Shown here piece after piece: positions 1 through 9,015 of a stretch of DNA of 64,000 nt. Source of the stretch: GCA-2794515 sp034436155 (GTDB taxonomy: Bacteria; Chloroflexota; Anaerolineae; Aggregatilineales; Phototrophicaceae); contig DAOTVP010000010.1 in NCBI GenBank assembly GCA_034436155.1, forward strand, positions 1 to 64,000, written 5' to 3'. The first letter of the stretch is position 1; the number at the start of each line of letters is the position of its first letter. The notes beneath the pieces are model-generated. The model searched no databases. It was not told the DNA's origin and saw only the letters and a list, made by a program, of their open reading frames with translations. The position numbers and the translations under genes were made by a program.

Positions 1-156
1 ATGTATCTCGAAATCAAATCGCGCACATGGTCGCTCTCGGATGCACAACACAAAGCGGAAGGAATCCAAAAAATGCTCGGTGTGTTAGGCATTTCGCCAG
101 AAGATTTTGTGTATAAAGATTATCTGGAATTGTACCAAGAGGCTGTGACGGGGTAG
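1..156 (+). CDS. CYTH-domain protein, C-terminal fragment
   Basis: The window opens inside, or just at, a reading frame that runs to TAG at 154-156. The 51 visible residues include LEIKSRTWSLSDAQHKAE and a later GISPEDFVYKDYLELY stretch, which resembles the C-terminal end of CYTH-fold proteins (class IV adenylate cyclase / thiamine-triphosphatase type) that act on triphosphates with divalent metal. The first codon in the window is ATG, but the CYTH fold needs about 170 residues, so the start is almost certainly upstream. Substrate cannot be told from this fragment. The family call is by motif memory only and could be wrong. Confidence 0.5.
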   Translation: MYLEIKSRTWSLSDAQHKAEGIQKMLGVLGISPEDFVYKDYLELYQEAVTG

Positions 157-178
157 GGTGAATTTGGGGGTATATTGA

Positions 179-337
179 GGGACGACATATGCACTTCGTG
201 CTAATCGTCCCGTACAGGCATAAATATGACAATTGGGGTGTAGGGACGGCATATATGCCGTCCAAAATGACCCTAAAATAGATCATGGAAATTTTTGTGT
301 TTGTACGGGTGGATTAGGCGAAGCCGTATATCCGCCC
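179..337. repeat. REPIN-like locus A: hairpin pair flanking a palindrome
   Basis: Three dyads lie between the CYTH fragment and the M28 gene. At 179-211 an outer stem GGGACGA/TCGTCCC encloses an inner stem GCAC-ttc-GTGC with asymmetric internal loops (catat on the left, taa-like on the right). At 244-263 there is a perfect 20-bp palindrome beginning GGACGGC. At 307-337 a second copy of the first hairpin lies on the opposite strand (outer GGGTGGA/TCCGCCC with one G-T pair, inner GGC-gaa-GCC). The 32-nt spacer at 212-243 matches the spacer at 5392-5423 at 25 of 32 positions. Confidence 0.75.
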
Positions 338-356
338 TATGATAAACCTACTCATT

Positions 357-1508
357 TTATATTCCGTCTATCTCATGGCACATTGCCAAGACGAATTGGG
401 CGGCTTTTTGGAGCGATTCGGGGCTGATATTCGATGAGTTGTCATCGTGCTGATGCCAATTCACCAACCAACCATCTTCGCCAATTCCAACCACGCACAT
501 CGCCCGCATCCCTTTTTGGCGCAGGGGCAATACCTCTTCTAAAATGGTCATTGGCGTGCCTTTCACACCCAATTCGGGGTGATTATCCGCCACTTTCTGC
601 GCGATAGCCACCATTTCTTCGTGCGGGTGATAGGCGGTTAGGTAATTTAGGCTACGATGACGGGTGACATAGCCAATATCGCCCGCGCCAACCATCTCGA
701 AATCGATCCACCACGCATCGCGCAATTCCTCTTCGTAGCGATCTAAGAGGGCATGTAAGCCTTTTAATCCGACCTCTTCCGATCCTGTAAATGCCAACCA
801 TACTTCGGTATTAGCGAGTGGCATTTTGGTGAAATATTCGCCTAAGCCCAACACACACGCCACCGCGCTGGCGTTATCATTCGCGCCGTCTATATAATCG
901 GCGCGTTCATCATCGATCAAACGCCACAGGGCAAATCCTAAAATGCCACCTGCCAAGCGGCGTAGGCTTTGCTTGCCTGTGAGCAATGCCCACACATTGA
1001 GCGAAAATCCTGCCGTCATCAACGTTGAACCGGGCAATAATAATTTTTTGCCCATTGGTGTAAAACTTTTGCGATGTTTATTGCTATCCACATGCCCGAT
1101 GAGGACAATTTTATGCTTAACCGCGCCTGTTGGGGCGATTTTTGCCACCACCGTCCCGCCTTTCCGTTTGGGAAATAAGGGCGAGAGCCAATTATTTTGT
1201 GCCGTCAGCGTGGCGAGATGTTCACGCAAACCGAGAAGTGCTAATCCGCCACCGATGATGCGATTGCCAATGATGTTCCCCAGCAAGCCTGCGCCGACGG
1301 AGCTAATCAACCCATAGCCCCACGAATCGATCGTATCGAAGGGGATGGTCTCGATGTCGGTGATGCCCAGTCGTTCTAATTGTCCGCGCACATAGTGACG
1401 GGCTTGTTCTTCTTGTGGATGCCCCGCAGGACGCGGACCGATGTCATCCGCCAATACGCGGACATGTTTCAATAATGCGTCTCCAGAAATTGCCTCATCA
1501 ACTGTCAT
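357..1508 (-). CDS. M28 family zinc peptidase
   Basis: 383-residue member of peptidase family M28, whose members are di-zinc aminopeptidases/carboxypeptidases. Metal-ligand blocks are visible in order: GHVDSN near residue 138 (usually HxD), DGANDNAS near 207, GSEEVG near 245 and a late WHQHDDN near 353 giving the last histidine. Two hydrophobic stretches near residues 65-95 and 165-195 interrupt the fold and may be membrane-associated; no cleavable signal peptide is seen. The ATG at 1506-1508 has an AAAGGA-type ribosome site about 10 nt upstream. It appears monocistronic, with repeat-bearing spacers on both sides. Substrate is unknown. Confidence 0.85.
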   Translation of the reverse strand: MTVDEAISGDALLKHVRVLADDIGPRPAGHPQEEQARHYVRGQLERLGITDIETIPFDTIDSWGYGLISSVGAGLLGNIIGNRIIGGGLALLGLREHLATLTAQNNWLSPLFPKRKGGTVVAKIAPTGAVKHKIVLIGHVDSNKHRKSFTPMGKKLLLPGSTLMTAGFSLNVWALLTGKQSLRRLAGGILGFALWRLIDDERADYIDGANDNASAVACVLGLGEYFTKMPLANTEVWLAFTGSEEVGLKGLHALLDRYEEELRDAWWIDFEMVGAGDIGYVTRHRSLNYLTAYHPHEEMVAIAQKVADNHPELGVKGTPMTILEEVLPLRQKGMRAMCVVGIGEDGWLVNWHQHDDNSSNISPESLQKAAQFVLAMCHEIDGI

Positions 1509-1586
1509 GATTTTGTGTGTCCTTTTGTCTCGTTTTCAAGGTTTTGTAAAAGCGTAATTTAGGTTGAATTTGGATATGTTTTTGTG

Positions 1587-1681
1587 GCGGACATACGAGG
1601 CTAAAGCCTCTAATCCGCTATTACGTTTCTTAAACTCGATATGGTGTAATGGACGACTAGCGCAAAGCGCGTATGTCGTCC
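1587..1681. repeat. REPIN-like locus B: inverted pair of hairpins
   Basis: Two copies of the same hairpin type face each other. At 1587-1618 (plus orientation) the outer stem GCGGA/TCCGC encloses catac - GAGGC-taaa-GCCTC - taa. At 1651-1681 (minus orientation) the outer stem GGACGAC/GTCGTCC encloses an inner GCGC-aaa-GCGC. Stem bases differ from locus A but pair with one another, and the left loop cata(c/t) and right loop ta(a/g) are kept. This is the spacer between two genes transcribed in the same direction (TPR protein, then M28). Confidence 0.75.
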
Positions 1682-1768
1682 ACAATTATATACAATCGTT
1701 TTGACTAACTTGCGAAATTCTTCACGATATGGTTTATATCAGTATACGCTTATTGGGGTGTTTGGGTT

Positions 1769-3958
1769 TCATCCAGCAAGCCAAGCGGGCTGTGTGTCGC
1801 TCATCGGCAACTCCAATAAGCGGTATAAGGCGCTGGCTTTTTGCCATGCCTCATTCGCCCGTGCTAGATCGGCTTTACTGGCATAATAGCGACTTTTGAG
1901 CGCGTAGACATCGCCTATCAGACGGCGCGAATAGGTGGCATCGGCACGGGTTTGGGCTTCATCGAGCCACGCGGTCATATCATCAGGGCTGTGCTGTGCC
2001 ATGTTGAGGCGGATTAATCCCATCAGGGCGCGGGCAATCACCTCATGATCGTTTTCGTTACGACCGCTTTGGAGCGCCACATCCAGCAATTGTTCCGCCT
2101 CTGGATATTTGCCGAGCGAGACTAAACTGTTGCCCAAATTGGCGCTGACGATACCTCGCCAATGAATTTCGTTGCTCCCCGCCAATTTTTCCCATGCTTT
2201 GGCATGATAATACACCGCTTTTTCATAGTTGGCTTTATCATCATAAACCAAGCCGATGTTATCGGTCTGGATGGCACTTTGGATTGTTGCGCCGACTTGC
2301 TCGCTCAGGCGGAGGGCATATTCGAGCGTTTCGAGGGCGCGGTCTGGTTTGCCAGTGATGCACAAAAACCAGCCATAATTCCCACGTCGTGTTGCCTCTG
2401 CAAGACGATCTGAGAGTTGCCCCGCGATTTGGATCGATTCTGTGAAGAACGACTCCACCGTTTCCATATCGCCATAATCGACAAACGCGATGGCGGTATT
2501 CGCCAAAACCACACCACGAGTTTCGATGTCGTTCACCGAGCTGAGGGTTTGCAATGCCATTTGATAATCTTGAATAGCGCGTTTGAATTGCCCGTTTTGT
2601 TTGCGGAAGTGGGCAATATCGCAATACAGACGGGCGACACGGGCATATTGACCGCGTTTTTCGTATACCCTTAGCGCCGCCGTCCACACTTTGAGCGCCT
2701 CGTCCAATTGATGTTGGCGCATGTAAAAAATGCCGATGTCGCGTTGTACCGCGCCGATCTCGAGCGGATCATCGCTGATTTCTGCCAGTTCCAGCGATTT
2801 ATCGAATATTGCTTTCGCCGATGAATATTCGCCGATTTCGGTATAGGCAACGGCTAAATTTCGCAACACTTCGACAGGGCTAAATTCGCCGTCTGTCCAT
2901 GTGTGGTCAAGATACCCGCCATCGACCGCCAATTTCAGGTGTTCGATGGCTTGCGGATAATCGTGGATGGTGCGGGCGATAATGCCTGCTACCACTGCCA
3001 TGAGCAATTTTAAGCGTGGCGATACTGATTCAGAAAATTCGCCTGCTTGTTGCGAATAATCGAGCGCGGCGGGTATGTCATTCAGGCGCAGACATACTTT
3101 ACACAGTCGGCATAAAATGAGGACGGTTTTTTCGGGGTCTTTAGCCACTTGTAGGCTCATTTGCGCCAGGGCGTTGGTCAATAAACGGCGTGCATCATCA
3201 TATAATCCCTCGCGGATGGCTTCTGCCCCCAAAACTGTGCGCCAACGGATTTGATAATAGCGATATTCCATCTGTTCGGCGATGCGTAACGCCCGCCCAA
3301 TCAGATTTTGCCCTTCGGCTTTTTTGCCTTCGATGAGGAATGATTCACCCAAACGCCCGACGAAGTAACTGCTCAGTTCCATATCGCCACTGGTATTGAT
3401 TTTGGGGATCGCCTCTTGGAGCAAATATGAGGCATAATTGGCGTTGCCTTCGTGCAGATAAGTATCGGCTAAATGACCTTGTGCGCGACCTTCTGCGCCG
3501 AGTAGTTTATATTCTTTTGCCACGCGCAACGCCCGTTCATAATAATCGCGTGCCAAATCCCATTTTTCTTGTTCTTGTTCTAAAACGCCCAATGCAATCA
3601 AGACATACGCCAGATATGCTTTTTGTTTGTGTTGTTCGGCATCATGTTGTAGGGCGAGCAATACATTTTGGGCATCGGCAAATCGTTTTTGTTGAGTATA
3701 AATATCGGCGGTGTGCAGTTGTAACGCAAACGGCAATGTTTCGTTGACGAGTGATTCCCGATACCCACTGATAATGGCGGTGGCGTGTTCGATTTCTGCC
3801 AACGCTTTATCATAATCACCAGAGCGTTTGTATCGCTTCATGCGTTCCAGCAGGGTTTGTAAATTCTCACGGCGGGTATCGGGCAGGGTCTTCATGGGTG
3901 CATTGCCCCGCAACCCTAATTTTTCGGCTAATCGATCAAAAAAATTCACAAACATCAC
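1769..3958 (-). CDS. Large TPR-repeat protein
   Basis: 729-residue soluble protein made almost entirely of tetratricopeptide repeats, with recurrent blocks such as ALGVLEQEQEKWDLARDYYERAL, NLAVAYTEIGEYSSAKAIFDKSLELA and NIGLVYDDKANYEKAVYYHAKAWEKL spaced at about 40 residues. TPR arrays bind partner proteins; no catalytic, DNA-binding or signal sequence is seen. The annotated start is GTG at 3958 followed by an in-frame ATG at 3955. AAGAGGAG lies just upstream of both, so either may be used. It is divergent from the MFS transporter gene at 4036 with a short shared promoter region. The function is not known. Confidence 0.8.
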   Translation of the reverse strand: MMFVNFFDRLAEKLGLRGNAPMKTLPDTRRENLQTLLERMKRYKRSGDYDKALAEIEHATAIISGYRESLVNETLPFALQLHTADIYTQQKRFADAQNVLLALQHDAEQHKQKAYLAYVLIALGVLEQEQEKWDLARDYYERALRVAKEYKLLGAEGRAQGHLADTYLHEGNANYASYLLQEAIPKINTSGDMELSSYFVGRLGESFLIEGKKAEGQNLIGRALRIAEQMEYRYYQIRWRTVLGAEAIREGLYDDARRLLTNALAQMSLQVAKDPEKTVLILCRLCKVCLRLNDIPAALDYSQQAGEFSESVSPRLKLLMAVVAGIIARTIHDYPQAIEHLKLAVDGGYLDHTWTDGEFSPVEVLRNLAVAYTEIGEYSSAKAIFDKSLELAEISDDPLEIGAVQRDIGIFYMRQHQLDEALKVWTAALRVYEKRGQYARVARLYCDIAHFRKQNGQFKRAIQDYQMALQTLSSVNDIETRGVVLANTAIAFVDYGDMETVESFFTESIQIAGQLSDRLAEATRRGNYGWFLCITGKPDRALETLEYALRLSEQVGATIQSAIQTDNIGLVYDDKANYEKAVYYHAKAWEKLAGSNEIHWRGIVSANLGNSLVSLGKYPEAEQLLDVALQSGRNENDHEVIARALMGLIRLNMAQHSPDDMTAWLDEAQTRADATYSRRLIGDVYALKSRYYASKADLARANEAWQKASALYRLLELPMSDTQPAWLAG

Positions 3959-4035
3959 TCCTCTTGGATATGCACAGCCTCATCATAACAGTGTATCATA
4001 TTTAGGCGTTTCTATTCGATAGTAAGGAATTCAAA

Positions 4036-5355
4036 TTGAATCAGTATGGTTCGCTCTTGCGAGAAAACCGCGATTTTCGGTTGTTGTGGATTGCCCAAGT
4101 GGTGAGTTTGTTGGGCGATTGGTTTAATACCATCGCCCTATCGGCATTGGTCATCGCCTATAGTGATGGTTCTGGATTGGCGTTGAGTCTGTTTTTATTG
4201 GCGCGATTTTTGCCCCCGCTCATCATTGGACCCATAGCAGGTGTGTTGGTAGACCGTTTCGATCGCCTAAAAATTTTGATTTATTGTAATGTGTTGCGGA
4301 CAGGGGTGGTGTTGATGTTTTTATTCGCCACCACGCCTGATATGTTATGGTTGATTTATTTGTTGACCATCATCCAATTTGCGCTATCGGCATTTTTTGA
4401 ACCCGGTCAATCGGCGATCACGCCTGCCTTGGTGCGTCCCGAAGATTTAGTGCCTGCCAATACGCTCGCCAGCGTCACATGGTCGGCGATGTTGGCGCTG
4501 GGCGCGGTCATCGGCGGGGTGGTATCGGCAACGTTTGGGACGGCAACCGCGTTGGTGATAGATGCGCTCACATTTGCCATCGCGGGGTGGCTTATCAGCC
4601 GAATCCATTATGTGCAACCACCGAAAGTAGCCCATACGCGACAAACACGGCGTGAGAGTGGTTTTCGGGAAGGGGTGCGCTATGTATTGCGTCACCCCAG
4701 CACCCTGATGACCATCCTCATCAAAGGCGGGAATAGCATCGGCAATGTCGATACGCTCATGACTGTTTTCGCCACACAGGTCTTTATCATCGGACTAGAT
4801 GGTCAACTTTCGCTTGGGATCGTGTATAGTGCTTTCGGGGTAGGGGCGGTGATGGGTCCGTTTTTGATGAATCGGGTCAATAATGGGTCTATCAAACGGA
4901 TGCGCCAACTGGTGTTCATCGGATTTTGTTGGTCTACGCTCGGTTGGATGGTGATGGGCGCGAGCGCCTCGTTGTTGATGGTCTGTGTGGCGCTGATTTT
5001 ACGGGCGATGGGTGGTTCTGTGAATTGGACGTATAGCCAAGTGTTGATTCAAAAAAGTGTCCCCGACCAATATCTGGGGCGCGTGTTTTCGTTGGATTTA
5101 GCTTTTTTTCAACTGACAACTGTGATTAGCACGCTGGTACATGGTGCGTGGATAGATGCCCTAAACACAGCGATCATCCCGCCGTTGTTGCGAATCAATA
5201 ACGATTGGCTCGGAAATGGCTTGTATCTGCTCACCACAGGCACACTTGCCGATAACTTGAGCTTGATTAGCTTTATCACAGGTGGCATTAGCCTGTTGCC
5301 GTTGTTGATTTGGGGCGTGGCTTTTCCGCGTATGAACGGCAAAGAGGGTTTATAG
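4036..5355 (+). CDS. MFS transporter, EntS/MFS_3-like exporter
   Basis: 439-residue integral membrane protein with about 12 hydrophobic segments. The N-terminal NRDFRLLWIAQVVSLLGDWF and the loop GVLVDRFDRLKILIYCN (MFS motif-A position, DRxDR) place it in the MFS_3 group that includes enterobactin- and drug-exporter-like proteins. The start is TTG at 4036: AAGGA at 4024-4028 is 7 nt upstream, and no in-frame ATG lies nearby. Its substrate cannot be inferred. The downstream glycosyltransferase is on the same strand but is separated by a repeat element, so co-transcription is uncertain. Confidence 0.85.
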   Translation: MNQYGSLLRENRDFRLLWIAQVVSLLGDWFNTIALSALVIAYSDGSGLALSLFLLARFLPPLIIGPIAGVLVDRFDRLKILIYCNVLRTGVVLMFLFATTPDMLWLIYLLTIIQFALSAFFEPGQSAITPALVRPEDLVPANTLASVTWSAMLALGAVIGGVVSATFGTATALVIDALTFAIAGWLISRIHYVQPPKVAHTRQTRRESGFREGVRYVLRHPSTLMTILIKGGNSIGNVDTLMTVFATQVFIIGLDGQLSLGIVYSAFGVGAVMGPFLMNRVNNGSIKRMRQLVFIGFCWSTLGWMVMGASASLLMVCVALILRAMGGSVNWTYSQVLIQKSVPDQYLGRVFSLDLAFFQLTTVISTLVHGAWIDALNTAIIPPLLRINNDWLGNGLYLLTTGTLADNLSLISFITGGISLLPLLIWGVAFPRMNGKEGL

Positions 5356-5371
5356 GTCATATTTTTCTTGT

Positions 5372-5444
5372 GGACGCGCAGAAGCGCGTCCGTACAGACA
5401 TAAAAATAATCATTGGCGCGTAGGGATGACAATATATGTCATCC
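5372..5444. repeat. REPIN-like locus C: two palindromes with conserved 32-nt spacer
   Basis: Palindrome GGACGCGC-agaa-GCGCGTCC at 5372-5391 is followed by a 32-nt spacer (5392-5423) and a second dyad GGATGAC/GTCATCC at 5424-5444. The spacer begins GTACAG and ends GTAG, as at locus A, where it is also exactly 32 nt and 25/32 identical. The two dyads differ in sequence from those of locus A but not in arrangement. Position just after the MFS stop codon means it may also act in transcription termination. Confidence 0.7.
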
Positions 5445-5472
5445 GAGATGGAAAAATTAAAGGATAAGTTTT

Positions 5473-6708
5473 ATGGCGAAAATTTGGTGTATTTCCGCGC
5501 CCCTGTATAGCCATACCGATTGGGGCGGATTTTTGCGTACCGCACAAGGCTTGGCGCAAAATGGGCATGAGGTGGTCTGGGTCAGTGGCGAAAAATTGCG
5601 CGGTGCAATCGCACAGGCGAACTTGCCGTTTCATCCGATTAACCAAACGGGATTTTTATTTCCGCCACCACCCGCGCCTGATGTGACCAACATGCCCCCG
5701 CAAGAGGCGGTGATGTTGCGCTATCGGCGGGCATTAGATACGTGGTTAAGTGTCAACCTTGTGGCAGAAGCGACCCAAAATTTGCTCGATTTAGCCGATA
5801 AAATCGGCAAGCCAGACCTCATCCTCACCGATCCATTTTTGAGCGCCAGCGCATTATTCGCCGAAAAAATCGGTGTGAAAATGCTGGTGTGTGGCTGGCA
5901 AGCCCAAGCCGACTTGAATGCCGATGCGTTGTTCCCCATCCAACGCAATTTAGCCACCGATAGCCAGCAACGACTCGCGCAATTGCTCGATAAGTTTGGG
6001 TTACAAGGCGACAATTTCTCGAAAGGGGCGACGGTATCCGTTTTGAGTCCGCATGTGCATATTTCGTATTTCACACCCCGTTGGTATATGGCAGAAATGG
6101 CGACACTATTACCGCAAAATGTCTTTGTCGGGGGTGTTCCACCCACGCCAAAAGATGCGCCACCCGCTTGGTTGACGGATATACCCGATGATGTGCCACT
6201 CGGACTCATCACACTCGGCACGACTTTCACGGGTGATTTGGGATTTTATAGCTGGGCGGCGCAAGCCGTTGCGCGTGAGGGCTTGTTGCCCATTGTGGCG
6301 ATTGGGTTTAACCCCATCGCGCCAGACGATAAAGCCATGCTGATAAAAGCCTTGCCCAAAGGGTCGCGGTTGGTCAATTTTGTGCCGTTTGAGCATGTGT
6401 TACCGCGTTGCAAAATCATGATTCATCATGGTGGGATGGGGACAACGCACTACGCAGTGGTGTATGGCGTGGTGCAGATTGTCGTGCCACATGCCGCCGA
6501 TCAACGGGTGCAAGCCAAACGGGTAGCACAAGCCAAAATCGGGCTGAATTTGACCGCGCACGATGTCCGTCAGGGGATGCTCAAAGATGGCGTGAAGGCA
6601 TTGTTGAATGACGCGCATGTGCAGACCACCGCCCGTCAATTCGCCGATGAGATGGCAAATTTGGGCGGGGTTGCGCGTGCGGTTGAGGTGGTACAATCCA
6701 TGTTATAA
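5473..6708 (+). CDS. GT1-family (UGT/MGT-type) glycosyltransferase
   Basis: 411-residue GT-B-fold glycosyltransferase that would transfer a sugar from a nucleotide-sugar donor to a small-molecule or lipid acceptor. The N-terminal half begins with SAPLYSHTDWGGFLRTAQGL, and the C-terminal donor-binding half carries VPFEHVLPRCKIMIHHGGMGT with the HHGG block at residues 318-321, then PHAADQRVQAKRV. This resembles macrolide and antibiotic-glycosylating GT1 enzymes; donor and acceptor are not predictable. AAAGGA precedes ATG 5473. A promoter for the next gene overlaps its stop codon (TAA at 6706-6708). Confidence 0.85.
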   Translation: MAKIWCISAPLYSHTDWGGFLRTAQGLAQNGHEVVWVSGEKLRGAIAQANLPFHPINQTGFLFPPPPAPDVTNMPPQEAVMLRYRRALDTWLSVNLVAEATQNLLDLADKIGKPDLILTDPFLSASALFAEKIGVKMLVCGWQAQADLNADALFPIQRNLATDSQQRLAQLLDKFGLQGDNFSKGATVSVLSPHVHISYFTPRWYMAEMATLLPQNVFVGGVPPTPKDAPPAWLTDIPDDVPLGLITLGTTFTGDLGFYSWAAQAVAREGLLPIVAIGFNPIAPDDKAMLIKALPKGSRLVNFVPFEHVLPRCKIMIHHGGMGTTHYAVVYGVVQIVVPHAADQRVQAKRVAQAKIGLNLTAHDVRQGMLKDGVKALLNDAHVQTTARQFADEMANLGGVARAVEVVQSML

Positions 6709-6709
6709 T
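6701..6709 (+). promoter_or_regulatory. Extended -10 promoter for the antitoxin-like gene
   Basis: TGTTATAAT overlaps the last codons of the glycosyltransferase. The TG-n-TATAAT form is an extended -10 element; the only -35-like hexamer is TTGAGG at 6683-6688. The following gene starts 24 nt downstream with AAAGGA as its ribosome site, so it can be expressed independently of the glycosyltransferase. Confidence 0.5.
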
Positions 6710-6732
6710 GGGTATAGTGAAAGGAATTTGTC

Positions 6733-6939
6733 ATGACTATAGATATAATTATCGAACAAGCCCGCGAATTATCGGATGATGAACGCAAGCAACTTATCCA
6801 TGCGTTGGTGGATATGATGCCTCAAAAAAATACACCTCCCAAAAAACGTAAGTTACGCGATTATCGGGGGGTTGGGGCGCATGTTTATGATGGCACAGAT
6901 GCCCAAGAATATGTGAACAAATTGCGTGATGAATTTTAG
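6733..6939 (+). CDS. Small antitoxin-like protein (VapB/DUF2281-like)
   Basis: 68-residue acidic protein with an N-terminal helix ELSDDERKQLIHALVDM, a Lys-rich middle (PPKKRKLRDYRGVG) and a C-terminal DGTDAQEYVNKLRDEF. This layout is common in short antitoxins of PIN-type toxin-antitoxin pairs, where the tail blocks the toxin. No toxin gene follows: the next 80 bp hold only a 27-codon frame and a hairpin before the convergent methyltransferase. It is therefore an orphan, or acts with a toxin elsewhere. AAAGGA lies 8 nt before ATG. Confidence 0.55.
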   Translation: MTIDIIIEQARELSDDERKQLIHALVDMMPQKNTPPKKRKLRDYRGVGAHVYDGTDAQEYVNKLRDEF

Positions 6940-6972
6940 TGGGATGATTCGACAATTATTGAAATTTGCACA

Positions 6973-7010
6973 AGAACACCCGCTCGAAAGTTGCGCGGGG
7001 CAGGTGTTCT
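6973..7010. terminator. Hairpin between convergent genes
   Basis: AGAACACC (6973-6980) pairs with GGTGTTCT (7003-7010), with a G+C-rich loop able to pair further. It sits between the antitoxin-like gene and the convergent methyltransferase. There is no clear T-run on either strand, so termination strength is uncertain. Confidence 0.45.
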
Positions 7011-7020
7011 GGATGAAAGC

Positions 7021-7803
7021 CTAAGCAGGTTTATGCCCTGCGATGATGATATAACTGTGGTCGAAATCGGCTTCTGGTGTGCCGATAGCGCGTGGTTTGA
7101 GGAAATCTTTTACATCCTGTGGGGCTTGTATCAACATCAATTCGAGTTTTTCGATGGTTTCGGGCGTGCATTTTTGCCGATTCGCCCAATCTAAAAATCC
7201 GCCAGATGATTTGTGCATGACATACGTTTCATCTACCACCAAACCCGCATCCAAATACATCCCGCGCCATTCGTATTCGGCATAAATGCGATGATGAGAC
7301 GGGTCGCGTAATTGCTCGAAAGCATCAATATAACGGGCGGCGTGGTCATTTTCGGGTGAATAATGGTCTTCGATGACCAATTTGCCACTTGGTTTTAGCA
7401 CCCGCGCACATTCTTGGACAAAGCGAAAACAATTAGGAAAGTGATGGGGGGCAATCCGACAAGTGACTAAATCAAAACTATTATCGGCAAAAGCCAGATG
7501 TTCCGCATCGGTAGCGGTATAGGTGGTGTTATCATGCACAGAGAGCAAGGTTTGGGCGGCGCGGAGCATTTTGTAGGTGATGTCTCCTGCGACCATCAGC
7601 TTGACGTGAGGCGCGATCAGATTCGCGGTATGACCGCCCCCTGTGGCAATATCCAACACCACCCAATCGGCTTGTGGATTCGCCATAGCGAATAATTTGC
7701 TCAGGTCATCACCTGTGACATGCGGGGCGCTGGTCAGATACGCATTGGCAAATTCGCCAAACCGTTCTTGTGAGAGTGATTTTGGGTCGGTTGGGGTGGT
7801 CAT
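7021..7803 (-). CDS. Class I SAM-dependent methyltransferase
   Basis: 260-residue Rossmann-fold methyltransferase of the UbiE/Methyltransf_11 type. Motif I is VVLDIATGGGHTA (SAM-binding glycine loop), followed by the acidic strand end VAGDIT, DNSFDLVTCRIAPHHFPN (motif IV region) and VLKPSGKLVIEDHY (motif VI). The His-His-Phe-Pro in place of the more usual Ala-xx-His is common in this group. The substrate cannot be inferred; it is monocistronic and divergent from tgt. AGAGG sits 7 nt before the ATG at 7801-7803. Confidence 0.85.
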   Translation of the reverse strand: MTTPTDPKSLSQERFGEFANAYLTSAPHVTGDDLSKLFAMANPQADWVVLDIATGGGHTANLIAPHVKLMVAGDITYKMLRAAQTLLSVHDNTTYTATDAEHLAFADNSFDLVTCRIAPHHFPNCFRFVQECARVLKPSGKLVIEDHYSPENDHAARYIDAFEQLRDPSHHRIYAEYEWRGMYLDAGLVVDETYVMHKSSGGFLDWANRQKCTPETIEKLELMLIQAPQDVKDFLKPRAIGTPEADFDHSYIIIAGHKPA

Positions 7804-7899
7804 ATCATAACCTCTAACAGATTGTATTATGCGAAAAGCGCAATTCTATTATATCATATATAGCGCACATGCGGTTTATATCATACAAAGGTTTTTCGT

Positions 7900-9009
7900 G
7901 TGACATTTGAATTCGAGATTTTAGCAACCGATGGGGATGCTCGCGCAGGTGTGCTTCATACCCCTCATGGCGATATTCCAACCCCTGTTTTTGCACCTGT
8001 CGGCACGGTGGCGACCGTCAAAGCCATTCCCCCACGAGATTTGGTGACGATGGGCGCATCGCTCATCCTCGCCAATACGTATCACCTGTATTTGCGCCCA
8101 ACCGATACGCTCATCGCCGAGATGGGCGGATTGCATCGGTTTATGGCGTGGGATGGTCCCATCTTGACCGATTCAGGTGGGTTTCAGGTATTTAGCCTCA
8201 CCGAAATTAATAAAATTGATGATGATGGTGTGACATTTCGTAGTCATATAGACGGGCGAAAATTGCGCCTCACACCCGAAATTTCGATGCAAATTCAGCA
8301 AAATTTAGGCGCAGACATCATCATGTGTTTTGATGAATGCCCGACACCGACTGACCGTGTTGTTGTGGAACGAGCGGTGAAACGCACCAGTGAATGGGCA
8401 GTCCGATGCCGAGAAGCGCATCCGAGTGATGATATTCAGGCGTTGTTTGGTATTGTGCAGGGTGGGATTTTCCCCGATTTACGTGAACAATCGGCAGAAT
8501 TTTTGACGAAGCTGGATTTTAAGGGATACGCCATCGGCGGGTTGGCAGTCGGCGAAACAAAACAGGCAATGTATGATACACTAGATGTAACTACGCCGTT
8601 GTTGCCCTCATCTAAACCGCGTTATTTGATGGGTGTGGGTGAGCCAGACGACCTTGTAGAGGCGGTCATGCGTGGTATGGATGTGTTCGATTGTGTCATG
8701 CCGACTCGTGTCGCACGACATGGCGCGGCATTAACACCCGATGGTCGCATCAACATGCGAAATTTAAGCCACGCCAAAGACGAATCGCCATTACAATTAG
8801 GATGTAGTTGTTATACCTGTCAAACATTTACACGGGCATATTTACGCCATTTGGTTCATTCAAAAGAATTGCTGGGGCATTATCTGCTCAGCTTGCATAA
8901 TATCCACTTTTTGATTGACCACATGCGCCACATTCGAGAAGCGATTTTCGAGGGGCGTTTGCGTGAGTATGCAACACAATTTCTGAAACGGTATTTGCGG
9001 TTAGCCTAG
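7900..9009 (+). CDS. tgt: Queuine tRNA-ribosyltransferase
   Basis: 369-residue tRNA-guanine transglycosylase that swaps G34 of GUN-anticodon tRNAs for the queuosine precursor preQ1. Visible features are TDSGGFQVFSL (Asp91 region, base recognition), GGLAVGE, the nucleophile region FDCVMPTR with Asp264, and the zinc site Cys302-x-Cys304-x2-Cys307 with a histidine about 25 residues later. Length is normal. The start is GTG at 7900; AGG about 8 nt upstream is the only ribosome site. A PstS-like lipoprotein gene follows after 6 bp. The queG gene at 57128-58168 supplies the final step of the same pathway. Confidence 0.97.
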   Translation: MTFEFEILATDGDARAGVLHTPHGDIPTPVFAPVGTVATVKAIPPRDLVTMGASLILANTYHLYLRPTDTLIAEMGGLHRFMAWDGPILTDSGGFQVFSLTEINKIDDDGVTFRSHIDGRKLRLTPEISMQIQQNLGADIIMCFDECPTPTDRVVVERAVKRTSEWAVRCREAHPSDDIQALFGIVQGGIFPDLREQSAEFLTKLDFKGYAIGGLAVGETKQAMYDTLDVTTPLLPSSKPRYLMGVGEPDDLVEAVMRGMDVFDCVMPTRVARHGAALTPDGRINMRNLSHAKDESPLQLGCSCYTCQTFTRAYLRHLVHSKELLGHYLLSLHNIHFLIDHMRHIREAIFEGRLREYATQFLKRYLRLA

Positions 9010-9015
9010 ACTATT

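Noticed and set aside
6944..7024. 27-codon frame after the antitoxin-like gene as a toxin
   Set aside because: Too short for a PIN or RelE fold, no motif, and it overlaps a hairpin.
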